A stretch of 64,000 bases of DNA from Streptomyces sp. A2-16 (lineage in GTDB: Bacteria; Actinomycetota; Actinomycetes; Streptomycetales; Streptomycetaceae): contig NZ_CP063808.1 of the NCBI RefSeq assembly GCF_018128905.1, positions 1,116,001 through 1,180,000 of the forward strand, in the 5' to 3' direction. The translations under genes and the position numbers were made by a program. Below, piece after piece: positions 1-8,617 of this stretch. The first letter of the stretch is position 1, and the number at the start of each line of letters is the position of its first letter. The notes under the pieces are model-generated. The model saw nothing but the letters and a program-made list of their open reading frames with translations. It had not been told where the DNA came from and did not search any database.

Positions 1-945
1 CGAGTCGGCGCACGAGTAGTCGTTGGTGCCGTCCGTGTGGTGCACGAAGACGGCCTTCACATCGGCGTTGTACTCCGACGGGTCCGGGCTGAGCGACTCG
101 TCGGCACCCCAGCCGGCGCGGGAGACGATCGAGGGCTCCGGAACCGTCGACGGGGGCGCGGTGGGGACGGTGGCGGTCGGAGTCGGCGTCGGTGTCGGTG
201 TGGGCGTGGGGGAGACGGTGGCCGTCGCCGTGTCCGTCGGTGACGAGGAGGCGCTGTCGCTCTCGGTCGGTGACGAGGTGGGCGTCGAGGTGGGCGTGGG
301 GGCCGGCGTCGAGTCGGGCGTCGAGGTGTCCGTCGGGGTCGGTGTCGGCGTCGTCGTCCCGTCCACGGCGAACGCCGCCGGGTCCGTGTCGTCGCCCGCG
401 CTCCGCTGCTCGGCGGCCGTCGCGATGCCCGGGTCGACGAGGTTGACCTCGAGTCCCTTGGGCAGTCCGGCACTCGTGGTGCCGTCCTCGTGGACGACCT
501 GCGCCTGCACGCCGTCCGAGGGGCCGACCCACAGCGGTTCGGAGGCGCCGCGCGCCCCGCTGCGCTCCTCGGGGTCCTCCGGCGGGTCGATGTTCGTCTC
601 CAGGTCCTGCCAGGCGGACCACTCGCCCGTCGCGCTGCTGCGGGTGCGCACCTGCGCCGTGCCCTCCAGCGGCCTGGTCACCCCCGTCCAGGAGACACCG
701 AGCAGCGAGAACTCCTTGGTCCCGGTCCGCGGCAGTTCCCGCTTTCCGGTCGCGGTGCTCTTCAGCGTCAGGTCGTAGACCTTCACCGGCCGCTTGGGCT
801 GTACGTCCCGCGCTGCGTCGGCCGACGGACTGGCCACGGCATAGGTCGCGATGCCGCCGCCCCCCAGGACCACCGCGCCGAGTGTCAGCCACGCCCTCCG
901 CTTCATGCTGAGCGGTCTGTACGCACGGCTCTTCCGACGACTCAC
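1..945 (-). CDS. PGRP/N-acetylmuramoyl-L-alanine amidase, secreted (partial, C-terminus off window)
   Basis: The visible 315 codons begin with an Arg-rich start, one hydrophobic segment (about residues 17-33) and a region ending in a long Pro/Thr/Ser linker of PTPTPT type (about residues 180-280). The last residues before the window edge, VFVHHTDGTNDYSCADS, are the start of a zinc amidase/PGRP catalytic domain: the HH supplies the first zinc-ligand histidine. Members cleave the amide between muramic acid and the stem peptide outside the membrane. The GTG start at 945 is preferred over the in-frame ATG at 906 because a GGGTGGGG-like ribosome-binding site precedes it. The gene is divergent from the sigma factor at 1205 and shares a 258-bp control region containing a palindrome. 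Confidence 0.85.
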   Translation of the reverse strand, partial: MSRRKSRAYRPLSMKRRAWLTLGAVVLGGGGIATYAVASPSADAARDVQPKRPVKVYDLTLKSTATGKRELPRTGTKEFSLLGVSWTGVTRPLEGTAQVRTRSSATGEWSAWQDLETNIDPPEDPEERSGARGASEPLWVGPSDGVQAQVVHEDGTTSAGLPKGLEVNLVDPGIATAAEQRSAGDDTDPAAFAVDGTTTPTPTPTDTSTPDSTPAPTPTSTPTSSPTESDSASSSPTDTATATVSPTPTPTPTPTPTATVPTAPPSTVPEPSIVSRAGWGADESLSPDPSEYNADVKAVFVHHTDGTNDYSCADS

Positions 946-977
946 TGCCCCACCCTTTTGATTTGGTCACAGAAACA

Positions 978-996
978 CCACCTGTCACACAGGTGG
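978..996. promoter_or_regulatory. perfect inverted repeat CCACCTGT-CAC-ACAGGTGG
   Basis: Two 8-bp arms separated by 3 bp lie between the divergent amidase and sigma-factor genes. The form fits a dimeric repressor operator. No T-run follows, so a terminator is unlikely. The binding protein is unknown. Confidence 0.4.
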
Positions 997-1204
997 CACT
1001 TACACAGCGTGCGAACGCAGCCAGGTGTTACTGGTGTTCGACAAGAGGTGCCCGGGATGTCCGACCAGCTGTGACACTTCCGCGAAGCCCGGCGCTGTTG
1101 ACCATGGGGGACATGGGCAAGGGCGACCGCGCCGTACGGTGCGCAACCGCCACGAACCGGCACGGACAGGAAAGTTTTTGGGCCAGGGAGGGGAACCCCG
1201 CCGC

Positions 1205-1795
1205 GTGCAGGCGTACGACGGGGAACTGGGCGCGGCCGTCGCGCGGGCCCAGGAGGGCGACGAGACCGCCTTCGCGGTCGCCTACCGGCTGGTGCAGCCG
1301 GGACTGCTCGGCTATCTGCGCGGGCTGGTCGGGGAGGACGCGGAGGACGTGGCCTCGGACGCCTGGCTGGAGATCGCCCGGGACCTGGGCAGGTTCAGGG
1401 GCGACGGGGCCGGGTTCCGCGGCTGGACCGCGACCATCGCCCGGCACCGGGCCCTGGACCATCTGCGCCGGCAGAAGGTGCGGCCCCGGTCGGCGGCGCT
1501 GGAGCAGGACATGCTGGACCTGCCCGGCCCGCACAGCACGCCCGACCAGGCGCTGGAGTCCCTGTCCACCCAGTACGCGCTGGACCTGGTCCGGGGGCTC
1601 CCGAGGGACCAGGCCGAGGCGGTGCTGCTGCGGGTGGTGGTCGGCCTGGACGGCCCAGCCGCCGCCCGCGTCCTCGGCAAGCGCCCCGGCGCGGTGCGTA
1701 CGGCCGCGTACCGGGGTCTGAAGCGGCTCGCGCATCAGCTGGGCGTCGAGAGTGTGACGGATGACGGCCCCCGGACGCTGGGGGAGTCGACATGA
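1205..1795 (+). CDS. ECF RNA polymerase sigma factor (copy 1)
   Basis: This 196-residue sigma-70 family protein has region 2 (residues about 8-75, with EDAEDVASDAWLEIARDL and RGWTATIARHRALDHLRR) and region 4 (about 105-165, LPRDQAEAVLLRVVVGLDG followed by an HTH). It directs RNA polymerase to alternative promoters. The GTG at 1205 is chosen because GGGAGGGG lies about 12 nt upstream; the open frame extends further 5' but that part is not sigma-like. The stop overlaps the start of the next gene by 4 nt (ATGA), implying translational coupling to a membrane partner. It is clearly paralogous to the sigma factor at 31908, with near-identical stretches in regions 2 and 4. Confidence 0.85.
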   Translation: MQAYDGELGAAVARAQEGDETAFAVAYRLVQPGLLGYLRGLVGEDAEDVASDAWLEIARDLGRFRGDGAGFRGWTATIARHRALDHLRRQKVRPRSAALEQDMLDLPGPHSTPDQALESLSTQYALDLVRGLPRDQAEAVLLRVVVGLDGPAAARVLGKRPGAVRTAAYRGLKRLAHQLGVESVTDDGPRTLGEST

Positions 1796-2661
1796 CAGGC
1801 CAGGACGCCACGTCGGACAGGGACGGACACGGCATGGGTGACGAGCGGAGCGGCGATGCCTCCGGCCGCCGGCATGCGCGCTCGGCGAAGGCCGTGCGGG
1901 GGCGGGCACGGGGCGACGGCTCGGTGCCCGGCCGGGAGGAGTCGTACGGCCACGAGTCCCCGTCCGGCGACAGCCCCCTGGAAGCACTGCTCGCCGCGGC
2001 CATCCGTGGGGAGAAGTGCGAGGACGAGGCGGAGCGCCGGGCCGTGGGCGCCTTCCGGGCGGCGAGGGACGCGGGGGAGCATCGGGCGCGGACGCGGCGG
2101 CGCGACGACTGGCGGCCCCGCACGCGGTGGGGCAGGGCGCGGTCGTTGAGGGTCACGCTCTCCGTGCTCCTGGCGAGCCTCACCCTCGGCGGGGTCGCGT
2201 ACGCGGCGATCGGCTCGGCGGGCGGCGGTGATGACCGGGGCGCGGCACGGGAGACGGACGTACGCCCGAGCGTCTCGGCGGGCGCCCCGGCCGGGTCGCC
2301 CAGCGGCGCGCGGTCCTCCGCGCCCGCTGCGTCCGGCCGCCCGCCCACCGCGAAGGACACCCTGGCCCACTGCCGTGTGTACGAGAAGCTCGGGGACCAC
2401 GGCAAGGCGCTGGACTCCACGGCGTTCCGGCGGCTCGTCGCGGCGGCCGGCGGCGAGGCGAACGTGAGCGCCTACTGCGCCGCGCTGACGGACGCGGCCG
2501 ACGCGAAGAGCGTGGACGGGGCCAAGGGCACGGCGAACGCGAACGCGAACGCGAACGGCGGAGGCAACGCCGAGGACGCGGGCGGCGCGAAACCGGGGAA
2601 GCAGAAGGACAAGGCGAGTGGCGGGCAGAACGCGGACGGGAACGCGTCCGGCAAGCAGTGA
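1792..2661 (+). CDS. one-TM partner of ECF sigma factor (putative anti-sigma-like, copy 1)
   Basis: This 289-residue protein has a charged, disordered N-terminus, a short helical motif (SPLEALLAAAIRGEK, about 61-75), one membrane segment near residues 119-141 and an extracytoplasmic part. The outer part carries a CR (about residue 191) and, roughly 40 residues later, AAGG followed by YC. The same pattern occurs in the partner at 32570, so I infer a small conserved disulfide domain. The C-terminus is an Asn/Ala/Gly/Lys low-complexity tail (NANANAN). Coupling to the sigma gene and the topology suggest control of sigma activity across the membrane. No zinc-binding HxxxCxxC anti-sigma motif was seen, so the role is inferred. 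Confidence 0.7.
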   Translation: MTGQDATSDRDGHGMGDERSGDASGRRHARSAKAVRGRARGDGSVPGREESYGHESPSGDSPLEALLAAAIRGEKCEDEAERRAVGAFRAARDAGEHRARTRRRDDWRPRTRWGRARSLRVTLSVLLASLTLGGVAYAAIGSAGGGDDRGAARETDVRPSVSAGAPAGSPSGARSSAPAASGRPPTAKDTLAHCRVYEKLGDHGKALDSTAFRRLVAAAGGEANVSAYCAALTDAADAKSVDGAKGTANANANANGGGNAEDAGGAKPGKQKDKASGGQNADGNASGKQ

Positions 2662-2736
2662 CCGCTGGAGCCGGCGCCGCGCCATCTGGTCGCCGTGGTC
2701 AAGAGAGGTTGAGGATTCGCGTCAGTCCGCCGCCGC

Positions 2737-2913
2737 TCAGGAACGCAGCTTGGGCAGCAGCGCCCGGACGGTCTGCGCCATGGCCGGCCAGGCCGCCGTG
2801 ACCTGCTGATCCGTCAAGGGGGTCAAGCTCTGCACCTGGACGTCGCACTCCAGGTCGCTGTCCCGGACCACCAGTCGGAGGTCGCTACGGACGCCGCGGC
2901 CTCCTCGTGGCAC
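2737..2913 (-). CDS. small hypothetical protein (58 aa)
   Basis: A short frame reads from GTG at 2913 to TGA at 2737 and encodes about 58 residues, ending VRALLPKLRS, with an amphipathic middle (VVRDSDLECDVQVQSLTPL). Third codon positions are mostly G or C, as in local genes. The ribosome-binding site is weak. It is divergent from the AfsR-like gene at 2974 with 60 bp between them. No family was recognised, and it could be spurious. Confidence 0.4.
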   Translation of the reverse strand: MPRGGRGVRSDLRLVVRDSDLECDVQVQSLTPLTDQQVTAAWPAMAQTVRALLPKLRS

Positions 2914-2973
2914 CTGGCCGGAATCACCCTTTCGATCTGACGTTCGGCATATCGGCGGCTACTGTCCTGGACC

Positions 2974-5907
2974 GTGGAGGAAAGTGGATCAGAGACCCTC
3001 CGGTTCTCGCTGCTCGGCCCGCTGCGTGCCTGGCGGGGCGCTGCTGAACTGGCACTCGGCTCCCCTCAGCAGCGTGCCGTGCTCGCGGCCCTGCTGCTGA
3101 GCCGGGGGCGGGCGGTCGCCGTGCCCGATCTCGTGGACGGGATCTGGGGCGCAAAGCCGCCTCAGGGCGCCGTCGCGATGGTGCGCACCTACATCTCCCG
3201 CCTGCGCAGGCTGCTTGAGCCCGAGCGGACACCGGGACAGCCGTCCGCGCTGCTGGTCCTCATCGGAGACGGATACGCCTTGCGGACCGACAGGGTCTCC
3301 AGCGACCTGGCCGAGTTCGAGGAGGCGGTGGCGCGGGCCGAGCGCCGCCGGGCGGTCGGCGACGGACCCGGCGCGGTCCGTTTGCTGCGTACCGTCCTGG
3401 CCACCGGGGAGGGTACGGCGCTGGCCGGAGTACCCGGCCCCCTCGCCGAAGCCGCGCGGACCGATCTGGCCGAACGGCGGCTGGGCGCCTTGGAGTTGCG
3501 GCTGTCCATGGAACTGGAGCTGGGTCGGCACGAGGCGGTGGTGCCGGAACTGCTGGCGCTGCGCGACGCGCATCCGCTGCGTGAGGCCGTGAGCGAGCTG
3601 TTGCTGACCGCCCTGTACCGGTGCGGGCGGCAGGCCGAAGCGATGGAGGCCTACGCCAGGACGCGCCGCACCCTGGTCGACGAGCTGGGCATCGAGCCGG
3701 GCCCGTCCTTACGTGCCGTACACGCACGACTTCTGGCCGGTGACCTCGCGCTCGCCCAGCCGAAGCTCCACGCACCGGCCGACGGCACCCATGCCCCGGA
3801 CAGTCCCGGTGCGGGGCCTCACGAGGAACCGGACGCTTCGTCAGCGGCCCGCCGGACCGGGGCCATAGGCCCTGCCCAACTTCCCGCCGACCTGACCCTG
3901 TTCACCGGTCGTCGCGCCGAACTCGACCATGTCGCAACCCTGTTGCCCGAGGGTGATGGTCCGCCCGGCAGCGCGGTCATCGGCGTCGTCGACGGAATGG
4001 CCGGGACGGGCAAGACCACTCTCGCCGTGCACTGGGCCCACCGGATCGCCCACCGCTTCCCCGACGGCAGTCTCTACGTCAACCTCCGCGGCTACGACCC
4101 GCACGGCTCCCGGATGCTTCCCGGCTCCGCGATCGAGATGTTCCTCGTCGCGCTCGGTGTGGCTCCGCAGGCCGTCCCCGAGGGACTCGACGCGCAGGCC
4201 GCCCTCTACCGCAGCGTCCTCGCCGGCCGGCGCGTCCTGATCGTGCTGGACAACGCCCGTGACACCGAGCAGGTACGGCCGCTGCTGCCCGGCACACCCG
4301 GCAGCCTCGTGATCGTCACCAGCCGCAGCCGGCTCAGCGGCCTGGTCGCCGGGCACGGCGCACATCCGATCACGCTGGGCGTGTTGAGCACCGAGGAAGC
4401 GTTCGAGTTGCTGACCCGGCGGCTCGGCAGCGCCCGCGTCGACGCCGAACCGGAGGCCGTCGCCGCCATCGCCGATCTCTGCGCCCGGCTGCCGCTGGCC
4501 CTGGCCATCGTGGCGGCCCGCGCCGCCCACCATCCACACTTCCGGCTCGCCGCCATCGCCGAGGAGCTCCGGCACGACCACGGCAGCCTCGACGCGTTCG
4601 TCGGCGACGTCGTCGGTAGCGATGCCCGTGCCGTGTTCTCCTGGTCGTACCAGGCGCTGTCGCCCGGGGCGGCCGGGCTCTTCCGCCGCCTCGCCCTGCA
4701 TCCCGGTCCCGACATCACCACCGCCGCGGCCACCGCGCTGACCGGTGCACCACCACGTGAGGTCCGCGCTCTGCTGACCGAGCTCACCGGGGCGAGCCTG
4801 CTCATCGAACGCGCCCCCGGCCGGTTCGTCTTCCACGACCTGCTGCGCGCCTACGCCGGCGAACTCGCCGAGACCGAGGACAGTGAGAGCGCCCGCGGCG
4901 CGGCGCTGCTGAGGATGCACGACCACTTCCTGCACACCGCCCACAACGCCTCCTCGGTCCTCGATCCGTTCCGCGAGACCATCGCCTTGCTGCCGAGCAC
5001 AACGGGCAGCGAGCCCCTTGGGTTCAACGACCGGGCACAGGCGACCGCCTGGCTGCGCACGGAGCGGTACGTGCTGCGCGCGATCGTCGAACACGCCGCC
5101 GCCCACGGCTACGACCGACACGCCTGGCGCACCGCCGCCGCCCTGGACGTCTACTTCAACCGGCTCGGCTTCTGGCACGACCTCCTGGAGATCAACAGCG
5201 TGGCGCTGGGAGCGGCTCAGAAGCTCGGCGATCCCAAAGGCCAGGCGTACTCCCTGTGCGGGCTGGGCGTGGCCCACTCCCAGCTCGACCACGCGAAGGC
5301 CTCGTTGCGGTACTTCGAACGTGCGCTGGACCTGTTCCGGGACACCGACGACCCGTTCGGTCAAGCCCGTGTCCATCGTGGCCTCGCCTACCTGGCCAAC
5401 CGGACGGACCGGCGCCTCGCCGCCCTCGACCACTACGCACAGGCACGCGCGCTGTTCCGGGCCGAGGGCGACCTCAACGGCGAAGCGGGGGTGCTCAACC
5501 AGGTCGCGTGGACGTACATCCTGATCGGCGACCACGACAAGGCACTCGACTGCGGTCGGGAAGGCCTCCTCCTCTACGAGGAGATGGGCGACCCCTACGG
5601 CGCGGCGGCGACGCAGGACACCATCGGTTACGCCTATCACCACCTCGGTCGGCACGAAACGGCCATCGAGCACTTCGAGGTGTCGGCGCGGCTCTTCCGC
5701 GGGATCGGCGACCGCTTTCTCGAATCCGAGGTCCTGCGCCACCTCGGCGCCGCCCGCCGTGCCATCGGCGACCGGGACGCGGCCCGCGAGGCGCTGGGCT
5801 CGGCACTCGCGCTGCTGGAGGAGATGGGCCACGCCGACGCCGAGGACGTGCGCGTGGACCTGCGCGGCCTGGACGCCGACGAGCCGGACGCGGCGGCCGG
5901 TCACTGA
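2974..5907 (+). CDS. AfsR/SARP-family regulator with NB-ARC and TPR domains (copy 1)
   Basis: This 977-residue protein has the full AfsR layout: an OmpR-type winged-helix DNA-binding domain (about 8-95), a bacterial transcriptional activation domain (about 105-250), an NB-ARC ATPase with P-loop GMAGTGKTT near residue 343 and a following LIVLDNARDTEQVRPLLPG segment, then TPR repeats (about 700-960). Such proteins activate secondary-metabolite or developmental genes. Codon 246 is TTA (3709-3711), the leucine codon read by the bldA tRNA, suggesting developmentally timed translation. It is a paralogue of the regulator at 26801-29710, and both border the secretion-like island. It converges with the sigma gene at 5933 with 25 bp between stops. 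Confidence 0.9.
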   Translation: MEESGSETLRFSLLGPLRAWRGAAELALGSPQQRAVLAALLLSRGRAVAVPDLVDGIWGAKPPQGAVAMVRTYISRLRRLLEPERTPGQPSALLVLIGDGYALRTDRVSSDLAEFEEAVARAERRRAVGDGPGAVRLLRTVLATGEGTALAGVPGPLAEAARTDLAERRLGALELRLSMELELGRHEAVVPELLALRDAHPLREAVSELLLTALYRCGRQAEAMEAYARTRRTLVDELGIEPGPSLRAVHARLLAGDLALAQPKLHAPADGTHAPDSPGAGPHEEPDASSAARRTGAIGPAQLPADLTLFTGRRAELDHVATLLPEGDGPPGSAVIGVVDGMAGTGKTTLAVHWAHRIAHRFPDGSLYVNLRGYDPHGSRMLPGSAIEMFLVALGVAPQAVPEGLDAQAALYRSVLAGRRVLIVLDNARDTEQVRPLLPGTPGSLVIVTSRSRLSGLVAGHGAHPITLGVLSTEEAFELLTRRLGSARVDAEPEAVAAIADLCARLPLALAIVAARAAHHPHFRLAAIAEELRHDHGSLDAFVGDVVGSDARAVFSWSYQALSPGAAGLFRRLALHPGPDITTAAATALTGAPPREVRALLTELTGASLLIERAPGRFVFHDLLRAYAGELAETEDSESARGAALLRMHDHFLHTAHNASSVLDPFRETIALLPSTTGSEPLGFNDRAQATAWLRTERYVLRAIVEHAAAHGYDRHAWRTAAALDVYFNRLGFWHDLLEINSVALGAAQKLGDPKGQAYSLCGLGVAHSQLDHAKASLRYFERALDLFRDTDDPFGQARVHRGLAYLANRTDRRLAALDHYAQARALFRAEGDLNGEAGVLNQVAWTYILIGDHDKALDCGREGLLLYEEMGDPYGAAATQDTIGYAYHHLGRHETAIEHFEVSARLFRGIGDRFLESEVLRHLGAARRAIGDRDAAREALGSALALLEEMGHADAEDVRVDLRGLDADEPDAAAGH

Positions 5908-5932
5908 CGTCTTCACAGGCCCTGCCCATCGG

Positions 5933-6517
5933 TCAGCAAGCCACGTCGGTCTCCTCCTCCCACACCTCTTGCACCGCGATCCCCTGTTCCCGCAGGGCGA
6001 GGCGAAGGCTGCGCAGCGCGTAGTACACGCGGGACTTCACGGTGCCCCGCGGAATCCCGAGTTCGTCCGCGGCCTGCTGGGTGGTGCGGTCCGCGAAGAA
6101 CGTCGCCAGGAGCACCTCACGGTGTGCCGGCGTGAGCTTCTGCAGGGCCTTGTGCAGCACCAGGGACGACAGCATCTGTTCGATGTCGTCGACCTCGGCG
6201 CACATGTCGCCCAGCCAGCTGGTGCCGCTGATCTCCAACGGTCGCGCCATCCGGGTCCGGTGCGCGTCGATGACGAGGTTGCGAGCGACCCGGAACATCC
6301 ACGGGCGTACGGCCATTCCCTCGTCATCGGTCAGGTTCCGGCTGTTCCAGCAGCGCAGCAGTGTCTCCTGGAGGACGTCCTCCGCGCGGTGCGTGTCCCC
6401 GTCCAGCATGCGCAGTACGTACGAGTAGAGGGCCGGCCCGTGCTCCAGGTAGAGGTCGCGCAGCGCCCGTTCCTCGGGAGAGACCGCGCTCGCCGATCCG
6501 ATGGCCGTCACGTTCAT
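5933..6517 (-). CDS. ECF RNA polymerase sigma factor (SigL/SigE-like)
   Basis: This 194-residue sigma factor has region 2 (residues about 18-88, LYLEHGPALYSYVLRM, RAEDVLQETLLRCW, PWMFRVARNLVIDAHR) and region 4 (about 125-175, HREVLLATFFADRTTQQAADELGIPRGTVKSR). The ATG at 6517 is preceded by AGGAG with 6-nt spacing. It belongs to a different subgroup from the two paralogues at 1205 and 31908. No anti-sigma gene is adjacent. It lies next to the secretion-like cluster, so it is the leading candidate to read the repeated TGAACC-N16/17-CGTTG promoters; this is inference. Its own upstream region lacks a clear copy of that element. Confidence 0.88.
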   Translation of the reverse strand: MNVTAIGSASAVSPEERALRDLYLEHGPALYSYVLRMLDGDTHRAEDVLQETLLRCWNSRNLTDDEGMAVRPWMFRVARNLVIDAHRTRMARPLEISGTSWLGDMCAEVDDIEQMLSSLVLHKALQKLTPAHREVLLATFFADRTTQQAADELGIPRGTVKSRVYYALRSLRLALREQGIAVQEVWEEETDVAC

Positions 6518-6698
6518 GGATTACTCCTGCTCCTTGGGTCGACCTGCCCCGGCCGATCGCGGGCCGGAGCGGGGTCTCCTGGGGGAATGGAGTGTTCCGA
6601 GGGACGTTCCACGTCCGTTTGACGCTCGTTGTACGAGCCGATTGACGGGCCGGTCAGGGGTGGTGCGCGGAGGGAGTGCGCGGGGTGGCCCGCGGGAT

Positions 6699-7589
6699 TC
6701 AGGCGTACACCTCCTCCAGCGCTCCCACGTGCCTGTGGACCAGTTGGGCGAGTTCGGTGTGGCCGGGGGGCAGCGGACCGCGACGGTTCAACATGCCCCA
6801 CATGTGCAGCAGCTCGCGTCCATGGACGACGGAGGCCCGTTCGTCGTCGAGCCGCTGCCAGGACGCCGCCGCCCGGGTCACCTCCGTCGGCGCCCGCTCG
6901 TCCCCGGCCCGGCACCGGATCCGGGCCACGGCCAGTGCCAGCACGACGGCCTCGCGGTAGTCGCCGCGCAGGTGCGCGAGGTACGCCTCCAGAGCCCGCG
7001 CCTCCACCGCGTGCGGATGCTCGGCGCCCACCGATCCGGTCAGGCTCTCGCGCAGTGCGGTCGCGTCGGCGAACGCCTCGTCGAGTCGGCCGGTGGTCGC
7101 CAACGCGTTGATACGGCCGATCTGTTCGGCGAGTTCGGCGGGCGGCAGGTCGACGGCGGGGGCGGGTTCCTGCGCGGCGGTACGGGCGGCGGCCGTGGCG
7201 CGGGCACGGGCGACCGCGGTGGCGATGGCGGAGGCGGCCACCGAGGTGGCGCCGGGGGTGGTGGAGGACGGGGGAGCGACGTCGGGGGACGGCTCGAAGG
7301 CCGGCTCGGGTTCCGGCCGGGATGTCGGCTGCGGTTCGGGTTCCGGTGCTTCCTCGGCGTCGTACCCGAGGATGTGGCTGGAGCCGTCGGGCAGCACCTG
7401 GAGGACGAAGTGGGCGGCGCCGGGACCGTTCTCGACCGTCGCCTCGACGGCGGCGTCGCGCTCCTCCGCGTGGCGCTGCAACTGGTCCAGCACGGCCTCG
7501 TGCACGGACTGGCCCGGCGCGGGGACGAGCGGGTCGCCGTCGATCTCGGCGAGGCCCTCGTCGCAGATGTACACCTCGAAGTGGTCCAT
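6699..7589 (-). CDS. T4SS-like operon protein: shared N-terminal domain plus TPR-like C-terminus
   Basis: This 296-residue protein has three parts. Residues 1-75 (VYICDEGLAEIDGDPL, then VLQVLPDGSSHIL) form a compact domain clearly related to the N-terminus of the wall protein at 29902. A Pro/Glu-rich linker follows (about 78-150). Residues about 155-290 are alpha-helical and TPR-like (LDEAFADATALRESL, HAVEARALEAYLAHLRGDY). The ATG at 7589 has an excellent GAGGAGG site and lies 11 nt after the transglycosylase stop, so the two form an operon. No signal peptide is visible, so it is probably cytoplasmic. Function is unknown; a scaffold or chaperone for the secretion-like machine is possible. Confidence 0.75.
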   Translation of the reverse strand: MDHFEVYICDEGLAEIDGDPLVPAPGQSVHEAVLDQLQRHAEERDAAVEATVENGPGAAHFVLQVLPDGSSHILGYDAEEAPEPEPQPTSRPEPEPAFEPSPDVAPPSSTTPGATSVAASAIATAVARARATAAARTAAQEPAPAVDLPPAELAEQIGRINALATTGRLDEAFADATALRESLTGSVGAEHPHAVEARALEAYLAHLRGDYREAVVLALAVARIRCRAGDERAPTEVTRAAASWQRLDDERASVVHGRELLHMWGMLNRRGPLPPGHTELAQLVHRHVGALEEVYA

Positions 7590-7600
7590 GGCTGTCCTCC

Positions 7601-8437
7601 TCATGCGGCGGGTTCGGCGGTGTCGGTGAAGCTGGGGGTGACGCCGGGGGTGGCGCCCGTGGGCGGGGCGGCGATGCCCTGGTACTTGGCGAACTGGGCG
7701 CGGATGGACAGGACGTAGCTCAGGGCGTCGTTCGACTGCGGGACTCCCTTGGCCGTCTTCACGGCGTCCATCCCGATGGCGTAGCCGGTCAGAGCGAGGT
7801 CCAGGACGCTGTTGGTGGTGGTGCCGTTCTCGTCGGTGGACTTCACGATCGTGCCGTCGTCGAGCAACTTCTGGCCCTGGTCGGCCAGGTCGCACATGTA
7901 GCGGCCCTGGGCCATGATCGAGTCCGCGTTGTCCGTCGCCTGCGTCTTGCCGTTGTCGTCGTCGTCCTTGCCGTACTGCTTGAAAACGTCCGGCGGCAGC
8001 TGCGAGATGCCCACCTCGCCCCTGGGGCCGACCAGGGTCGCGTTGAAGCCGGACGCCTTCTCCACCTGGGAGGCGATGACGATCGGGCCGATGGCGTCGC
8101 ACAGCTTGCCGGCCTTCTGGATGGGGTCCACCAGGTCCTCGGGGACGGTGGAGGTGTCCAACTCGCCCTTGCCGTCGCCCTGGAGGACGGTCAGCATCCG
8201 GTTCGCGGTGTCGTTGTCGCTGCTGTAGTTGTCGGCGCTGCCGCCGCCTCCTCCGAAGAGCAGGATCAGCGCGATGAGCGGGGCCAGCAGGACACCGAAG
8301 CCGCCGAAGATGATGATGAGCGGCACGGCGCCCGCTATGGAGAGCGGGATCAGCATGCAGCCGCCCGCGCCGGCGCCGGCCATCCCGTACATGACGGCCT
8401 TCGAGCTGCCGCCCTCCTCGCTCTCTCCCGCACCCAT
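7601..8437 (-). CDS. VirB1-like lytic transglycosylase/lysozyme-fold membrane protein
   Basis: This 278-residue protein has a Gly/Ala-rich hydrophobic stretch of one or two membrane segments (about 15-65) followed by a lysozyme-like domain. The domain shows IVIASQVEKASGFN (probable catalytic Glu) and GPRGEVGISQL (the GxxGxxQ element of SLT folds). In type IV secretion systems this class opens peptidoglycan for the apparatus. The ATG at 8437 is preferred to the ATG at 8458 because AGAAGG precedes it. A TGAACT-N16-CGTTT promoter lies upstream, divergent from the promoter of the main T4SS-like operon. Confidence 0.75.
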   Translation of the reverse strand: MGAGESEEGGSSKAVMYGMAGAGAGGCMLIPLSIAGAVPLIIIFGGFGVLLAPLIALILLFGGGGGSADNYSSDNDTANRMLTVLQGDGKGELDTSTVPEDLVDPIQKAGKLCDAIGPIVIASQVEKASGFNATLVGPRGEVGISQLPPDVFKQYGKDDDDNGKTQATDNADSIMAQGRYMCDLADQGQKLLDDGTIVKSTDENGTTTNSVLDLALTGYAIGMDAVKTAKGVPQSNDALSYVLSIRAQFAKYQGIAAPPTGATPGVTPSFTDTAEPAA

Positions 8438-8465
8438 CTCTGAACCGCCTTCTCTCATCTCGGCT

Positions 8466-8493
8466 TGAACCGCTGTGGCCGCATGGCCCGTTG
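8466..8493 (+). promoter_or_regulatory. ECF-type promoter, TGAACC-N17-CGTTG
   Basis: TGAACC (8466-8471) and CGTTG (8489-8493) are 17 bp apart, about 125 bp before the chosen start of the operon running 8618-17417. It is one of eleven similar elements in the island. Confidence 0.65.
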
Positions 8494-8519
8494 TGTCGTC
8501 CGACGGCCCCGGTGGATCG

Positions 8520-8546
8520 AAACGGGCCGCACAGCCAAAAAGTTCA
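8520..8546 (-). promoter_or_regulatory. ECF-type promoter, TGAACT-N16-CGTTT
   Basis: On the minus strand TGAACT (8546-8541) and CGTTT (8524-8520) are 16 bp apart, upstream of the transglycosylase operon. It overlaps no gene and is back-to-back with the plus-strand copy at 8466. Confidence 0.6.
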
Positions 8547-8617
8547 AACCAGTGGAAAACCGGATGAGTCAGAGCAGCGGAAGTACGAGCAGCGAAGAGG
8601 GAGGCGGGAAGAACATC

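Noticed and set aside
23..778. Open plus-strand frame with VGVGVGVG repeats
   Set aside because: It is the antisense image of the Pro/Thr linker of the amidase on the minus strand, whose catalytic start is unmistakable.
6699..8102. 467-residue reading through the transglycosylase gene
   Set aside because: Only the part after ATG 7589 is protein-like and has a strong ribosome-binding site; the rest is an antiphase shadow.
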